41,038 nt of DNA. It comes from Liquorilactobacillus mali. GTDB taxonomy: Bacteria > Bacillota > Bacilli > Lactobacillales > Lactobacillaceae. The stretch is from contig NZ_JQAR01000005.1 of assembly GCF_001437155.1 (NCBI RefSeq), forward strand, positions 33,990 to 75,027, given 5' to 3'. Positions 37,930 to 41,038 of the stretch are shown one piece after another. The notes under the pieces were generated by a model. That model had not been told where the DNA came from and made no database searches. It worked only from the letters and a program-made list of their open reading frames with translations. The position numbers were made by a program, and so were the translations under genes. How positions within the stretch are numbered: position 1 is the stretch's first letter; every line of letters begins with the position of its first letter.

Positions 37930-38550
37930 ATGAACAATAATGACGAAATCATTTCCTATCTTACAAAGCTAAAAGATGAAAAGAATTTGTCTATTAGTGA
38001 AATCGCAAGGCGCGTTGGAATGGCAAAATCTGCTGTTTCTAGGTATTTCAATAAAACACGTGAATTTCCCCTTAATAAGACAGAGGAATTTGCAAATGCT
38101 CTTGGAACTACTCCTGAAAAAATTATTGGAATTAGAAAGCCAAGTAATATTATTCCTATAACAAAAACAGTTAAAATTCCGTTATTGGGAGAAATCGCTT
38201 GTGGCGATCCGATACTTGCTGAGGAAAACATAGAGGAATATATAGATGAACCGGTTAATTATTTGCCAAGTGGGACTTGTTTCTACTTAAGAGCAAAAGG
38301 AAATTCTATGAAACCTACTATTCCAAATGGTGCTAAAGTTTTAATACGACAACAGCCTGATGTCGAAGATAACGAAATAGCAGCAGTGCTAATGACTGAT
38401 AGTAACGAGGCAACGCTTAAACGCATAAAAAGAGCAGACGGAACGATATTCTTAATGCCTGATAACCCTGAATACTCACCTATTCTAGTTAATAAGGATA
38501 ATCCGGCAAGAATTTTGGGAAAAGTTATCCGGATGGTTATTGATTTTTAG
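37930..38550 (+). CDS. cI: LexA-like CI repressor
   Basis: A 206-residue repressor. Residues about 5-65 are an XRE helix-turn-helix (LSISEIARRVGMAKSAVSRY). Residues about 80-206 are an S24 peptidase domain: cleavage site Cys91-Gly92 (IACGD), catalytic Ser126 (GNSMKP) and Lys164 (ATLKRI). It should be cleaved with RecA help after DNA damage, inducing the prophage. Ribosome site AAAGGAGG 9 bases upstream. It starts the rightward lysogeny operon. Confidence 0.95.
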   Translation: MNNNDEIISYLTKLKDEKNLSISEIARRVGMAKSAVSRYFNKTREFPLNKTEEFANALGTTPEKIIGIRKPSNIIPITKTVKIPLLGEIACGDPILAEENIEEYIDEPVNYLPSGTCFYLRAKGNSMKPTIPNGAKVLIRQQPDVEDNEIAAVLMTDSNEATLKRIKRADGTIFLMPDNPEYSPILVNKDNPARILGKVIRMVIDF

Positions 38551-38561
38551 CACAAATAAAC

Positions 38562-38597
38562 CCTAACCTTCTAACTCATGGGGGAGTCAAGATTAGG
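38562..38597 (+). promoter_or_regulatory. Imperfect hairpin after cI
   Basis: CCTAA (38562-38566) and ACTC (38574-38577) can pair with TTAGG (38593-38597) and GAGT (38584-38587) in an imperfect stem-loop starting 11 bases after the cI stop. It lacks a T-run. It may stabilise the cI message before the true terminator. Confidence 0.35.
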
Positions 38598-38608
38598 ACT
38601 TACTTTTG

Positions 38609-38646
38609 TATCCAAGATGGATTTTAGCACATCTTGGATATTTTTT
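38609..38646 (+). terminator. Terminator of cI
   Basis: TATCCAAGATG (38609-38619) pairs perfectly with CATCTTGGATA (38630-38640), 11 bp, and six T follow. A strong intrinsic terminator that separates cI from the lipoprotein gene, so the latter needs its own promoter. Confidence 0.92.
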
Positions 38647-38658
38647 ACATATATTATA

Positions 38659-38686
38659 TTTTAAAATTTATTTTCCATGGTATTAT
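38659..38686 (+). promoter_or_regulatory. Candidate promoter of lipoprotein gene
   Basis: TATTAT (38681-38686) preceded by TGG forms an extended -10; a weak TTTTAA (38659-38664) is at -35 distance. It lies downstream of the cI terminator and about 70 bases before the lipoprotein start. The rest of the gap 38551-38757 shows no gene. Confidence 0.45.
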
Positions 38687-38757
38687 TTAATTATTAAGAA
38701 ATTATTAAGGTCCAGATCTGATGACTTTAAAAGCTGAAAATATTGGGGGGAGTAACA

Positions 38758-39708
38758 ATGAAAAAAATTATGTTCTGTGTATTTCTGTTACCTATATCTT
38801 TGTTTATTTTAGTAGGTTGCAGTAATAACGATAGTATAAAGGCTGGGAATCAAACTCTATATTCTACTGACATAAACAAAATTAAAGCTGATAGTAGCGG
38901 ATCTTGGGTAGTTACTGGAACAACAACTGCACCTGATGGAGCTAAAATTTTATCAGTACCAACTTTTGGAAACTATAAAGCAAATGCAGCAACTTCATAC
39001 GACATAAATAGCTGGGCTAGGGTTAAGAACGGAAAATTTAAAGTTTATATTGATTCAACTATAAATTCAGGTTCTCTAAAATCAGGAGATAAAAAGAAGT
39101 TTATCATATTTGCAGTTACTAAATATAAAAAAGCAATAGACGCTGTTGTCCCAAAAAATATTCAAAAAAAAGTAAACAAACAATTTTCAAAAACCACTGC
39201 TAAGGTTACATCTTCTCAAGAAGCTTATAGCTCAAGTCTTGAAGATTATCTTTATTCGGACAGTTCCTCTGATTCCTCATCTTCGGTCGAAAATTCATCA
39301 TCTTCTGTGGAGGATTCATCGAGCTATGATTCAAGTTCATCATCTGCAGACTCATCTATATCTTATCAAGCAGTTACATTTGATCAAATAGCTAGAAATC
39401 CAGATGATTACGAATATAAAGGTGTTAAAGTTCAAGGTCAAGTTATGCAAGTTCAAAATTCTGACGATGGTGGCGCAATAGTACTTTTATGGATGAATGA
39501 TGATTCGAATTCTTTAATTATGGTAAACATAGATGAGGATTACATGCCTGCTAACGGAAACATACTTGAAGACGATGAGATTATAATAAATGGATTAGGT
39601 AATGGAACACAAAAATACGACACTGCTAGTGGTTCAGAAAATGAAGTTCCATTAATAGAGGCAAATGAAACTATAACAGATAGTGGAAAATCTGCAAATG
39701 CGTATTAA
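38758..39708 (+). CDS. Lipoprotein with Ser-rich linker and OB-like domain
   Basis: A 316-residue lipoprotein from ATG 38758 (GGGGGGAG upstream; a GTG-type start further up is unlikely). Residues 1-20 are a lipoprotein signal, ending in the lipobox Leu-Val-Gly-Cys21. Residues about 30-150 form a beta-rich domain (SGSWVVTGTTTAPDGAKILS). A Ser/Asp/Glu linker of about 40 residues follows. The C-terminal part (ITYQAV-like start VTFDQIARNPDDYEYKGVKV, GAIVLLWMNDDSNSLIMVNI, DDEIIINGLGNG) looks like an OB fold. A surface lipoprotein encoded between cI and int recalls Ltp of phage TP-J34, which blocks superinfection, although the sequence differs. It is probably expressed in the lysogen. Confidence 0.8.
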   Translation: MKKIMFCVFLLPISLFILVGCSNNDSIKAGNQTLYSTDINKIKADSSGSWVVTGTTTAPDGAKILSVPTFGNYKANAATSYDINSWARVKNGKFKVYIDSTINSGSLKSGDKKKFIIFAVTKYKKAIDAVVPKNIQKKVNKQFSKTTAKVTSSQEAYSSSLEDYLYSDSSSDSSSSVENSSSSVEDSSSYDSSSSSADSSISYQAVTFDQIARNPDDYEYKGVKVQGQVMQVQNSDDGGAIVLLWMNDDSNSLIMVNIDEDYMPANGNILEDDEIIINGLGNGTQKYDTASGSENEVPLIEANETITDSGKSANAY

Positions 39709-39724
39709 TACACTACTTTATTAA

Positions 39725-39764
39725 TAAAAACACATCCCCCACTCGCCAAAGTAAAAGATGTGTC
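39725..39764 (-). terminator. Minus-oriented hairpin upstream of int
   Basis: ACACATC (39730-39736) pairs with GATGTGT (39757-39763). The T-run lies on the minus-strand side only (39730-39725), so the hairpin would stop leftward transcripts coming from the integrase region, or mark the end of a small antisense RNA. A second short dyad, AGGG/CCCT at 39778-39793, lies before the integrase start and might be an integrase or excisionase site. Confidence 0.5.
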
Positions 39765-39829
39765 TCACTGTTTATACAGGGCAAGCATACCCTATTCGTT
39801 TATTCTAAAATAAGAAAGGAGTTTTGGCA

Positions 39830-40960
39830 ATGGCTAGTTTCAGAAAACTTAATAGCGGATGGAAAGCTACAGTTTCTAAACGAGATCCATCTGGTAATCT
39901 TCATCAAACGTCTAAGTCGGGATTTAAGACTAAAAATGATGCCCGAGTTTATGCTGCTCAAATTGAAGCACAAAATGATAGTTCACTCATAGCTCACCAT
40001 GATGTTGCTTTTCTTCAATACTACATCGACTGGTATAAAACCTATAAAGAGAATCGTGTAGCAGCTAGTAATCTGAAACGATACATTTATGTATCACACA
40101 TAATTGAAAAAAATTTTGGAAACTTAAAATTAAAATCAATCACACGCAATCAATACCAACATTTTATTAATGGATACGGAAAGAACCATGCAAAAGATAC
40201 TGTTAGAAAAACAAATAACATAATTCGTGCTTGTGTTAAAGCGGCCATGATTGATGAAATAATCAGAAAAGATTTTACACAGGGTATCGAACTCGTATTT
40301 GATGAGAAACGAACACTCGAAGTCGAGTATCTTTCAGTTGCTGAAATTAATAAATTAATAAAAGGCATTGAAGATGGATTAAATGCTCAATATACTAGTC
40401 GCTACATGATTTTAACTGCTATCTATACAGGAATGAGGCTTGGAGAGATACAGGCTCTTACATGGGAAGATATTAGTTTTAAACAGCATACTATATCAAT
40501 CAATAAGTCTTGGGACTATCACGCAGGTGGAGGTTTTAAATCTGTTAAAACTAAATCATCATATCGAATTATCCGAGCAAGCTCTATCCTACTTAATCTT
40601 TTAAAACAATTAAAAATCAATAATTCAAAAATGGTTTTTGAAAATAAGGCTAGGCAGTTACCAAGTTCTAATGCGGTTAATAAGACTTTGCATTCGATCA
40701 TGGACAAATGTGAAATTCAAAAAAATAACTTTCACTTCCATTCTCTCAGGCATTCTCATGTAGCCTATCTCCTTTTCGAGGGTGTCAGCCTTTACGCAAT
40801 TAGTAAAAGGCTAGGACATTCTAATATGTCAATTACAGCCGAAAAATACGCTTATTTGATAGCTGAATATAAGGTTCGTTCTGATGATAAAATCGAGAAA
40901 ATAACAGACAACCTAGGACAACAAGAGGACAACAAAATAATATTTTTTGGCGAAAAATAG
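39830..40960 (+). CDS. int: Tyrosine integrase
   Basis: A 376-residue integrase. ATG 39830 is chosen over the in-frame TTG at 39824 because AAAGGAG lies 8 bases upstream. The N-terminal 45 residues are an arm-binding AP2-like domain (SGWKATVSKRDPSGNLHQTS), residues about 60-155 the core-binding domain, and the rest catalytic: Arg203 (GMRLGE), Lys242, His304-x2-Arg307 (HSLRH), His330 (LGHSN) and Tyr340 (AEKYAYL). The att core covers codons 364-368 (QQEDN). After excision the joined sequence would stop directly after Asn368, so the last eight residues (KIIFFGEK) are supplied by host DNA. Confidence 0.95.
   Translation: MASFRKLNSGWKATVSKRDPSGNLHQTSKSGFKTKNDARVYAAQIEAQNDSSLIAHHDVAFLQYYIDWYKTYKENRVAASNLKRYIYVSHIIEKNFGNLKLKSITRNQYQHFINGYGKNHAKDTVRKTNNIIRACVKAAMIDEIIRKDFTQGIELVFDEKRTLEVEYLSVAEINKLIKGIEDGLNAQYTSRYMILTAIYTGMRLGEIQALTWEDISFKQHTISINKSWDYHAGGGFKSVKTKSSYRIIRASSILLNLLKQLKINNSKMVFENKARQLPSSNAVNKTLHSIMDKCEIQKNNFHFHSLRHSHVAYLLFEGVSLYAISKRLGHSNMSITAEKYAYLIAEYKVRSDDKIEKITDNLGQQEDNKIIFFGEK
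40920..40933. other. Probable attR core inside int
   Basis: Second copy of AACAAGAGGACAAC, identical to positions 1-14. GGACAAC is itself repeated (40916-40922 and 40927-40933). Everything to the right of 40933 is then bacterial chromosome; everything from 1 to about 40919 is phage. Confidence 0.72.
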
Positions 40961-40997
40961 CTTTTTAAAAAAATAAAAACGCCTATTTAAAGGCGTT
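40955..40997 (-). terminator. Terminator of flanking host gene
   Basis: AACGCCT (40978-40984) pairs with AGGCGTT (40991-40997), continued inward by A-T pairs. The T-rich side is on the minus strand (TTTTTATTTTTTT, 40980-40968 region), so it terminates a minus-strand gene lying to the right. It would belong to the host and sits about 45 bases from the attachment core, so integration spares it. Confidence 0.8.
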
Positions 40998-41013
40998 AGA
41001 TGTCTATAACTAG

Positions 41014-41038
41014 TTATCCAGTCTCCCACGTGGCGCAT
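41014..41038 (-). CDS. Possible C-terminal end of a host gene (partial)
   Basis: On the minus strand one frame reads ATWETG then TAA (41016-41014), 17 bases before the terminator hairpin at 40978-40997. Another frame (APRGRLDN, TAG) would also fit. With only 25 bases, neither the frame nor the product can be fixed, and an RNA gene is possible as well. Confidence 0.25.

Noticed and set aside
1-41038. CRISPR array, rRNA or tRNA genes
   Set aside because: No regularly spaced repeat-spacer pattern and no cloverleaf or conserved rRNA sequence was found on either strand.
40961-41038. tmRNA or tRNA 3' end as attachment target
   Set aside because: No CCA-type end, T-loop sequence or acceptor stem is visible near the core or in the right flank; the terminator suggests a gene on the minus strand instead.

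Overview
The window is an almost complete temperate siphophage prophage from a low-GC Gram-positive host, most likely a member of the Lactobacillaceae. Supporting signs are AT-rich DNA, strong AGGAGG-type ribosome binding sites, and a gene order and protein families typical of lactobacillus phages: Dit and Tal, TP901-type tape measure, HK97 capsid, LL-H-type holin, ArpU regulator, Erf/SSB/replisome organizer, and a LexA-like CI. No rRNA, tRNA or CRISPR was seen. Species and host locus cannot be named from the sequence.

Layout, left to right. Positions 1-14 repeat at 40920-40933 and probably mark the two attachment cores. A short plus-strand module (174-1011) with its own promoter, a palindrome in the promoter spacer, two genes and a terminator lies just inside the left end. 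From 1057 to 37759 almost everything is on the minus strand, so the functional order runs right to left: Cro and regulatory genes (37.8-33.2 kb), Gp157/Erf/HNHc nuclease/SSB recombination genes (32.4-30.1 kb), a homing endonuclease, replisome organizer with internal iterons and DnaC-like loader (30.1-28.0 kb), small accessory genes and a DNA methyltransferase (28.0-24.7 kb), ArpU late regulator (24.6-24.2 kb), a control region (24.2-23.9 kb), small genes with HNH and terminase (23.9-18.7 kb), portal, a methyltransferase-like protein, prohead protease and capsid (18.7-14.7 kb), head-tail connectors (14.7-13.2 kb), tail genes (13.2-3.6 kb) and lysis genes (3.5-1.06 kb). The plus-strand lysogeny module at the right end holds CI (37930-38550), a lipoprotein (38758-39708) and a tyrosine integrase (39830-40960). 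The window ends in a terminator that belongs to a gene outside it.

How it works together. CI and Cro probably compete at two related operators between divergent promoters (37778-37902). Early transcription runs leftward through recombination and replication genes to ArpU, which probably switches on the packaging, structural and lysis genes. Integrase recombines a core that lies inside its own last codons, so integration should replace the integrase C-terminus.

Most interesting items: a methyltransferase-fold protein lacking its catalytic motif inside the capsid operon; the integrase tail swap; the self-contained two-gene module at the left end; a 40-codon reading frame broken by two amber codons in the late control region; repeated leader cassettes and an HNH gene apparently split by one of them; three overlapping micro-membrane-protein genes; a small protein built of repeated NDPF/PWND units; and an exact 30-residue tryptophan repeat in the tape measure protein.
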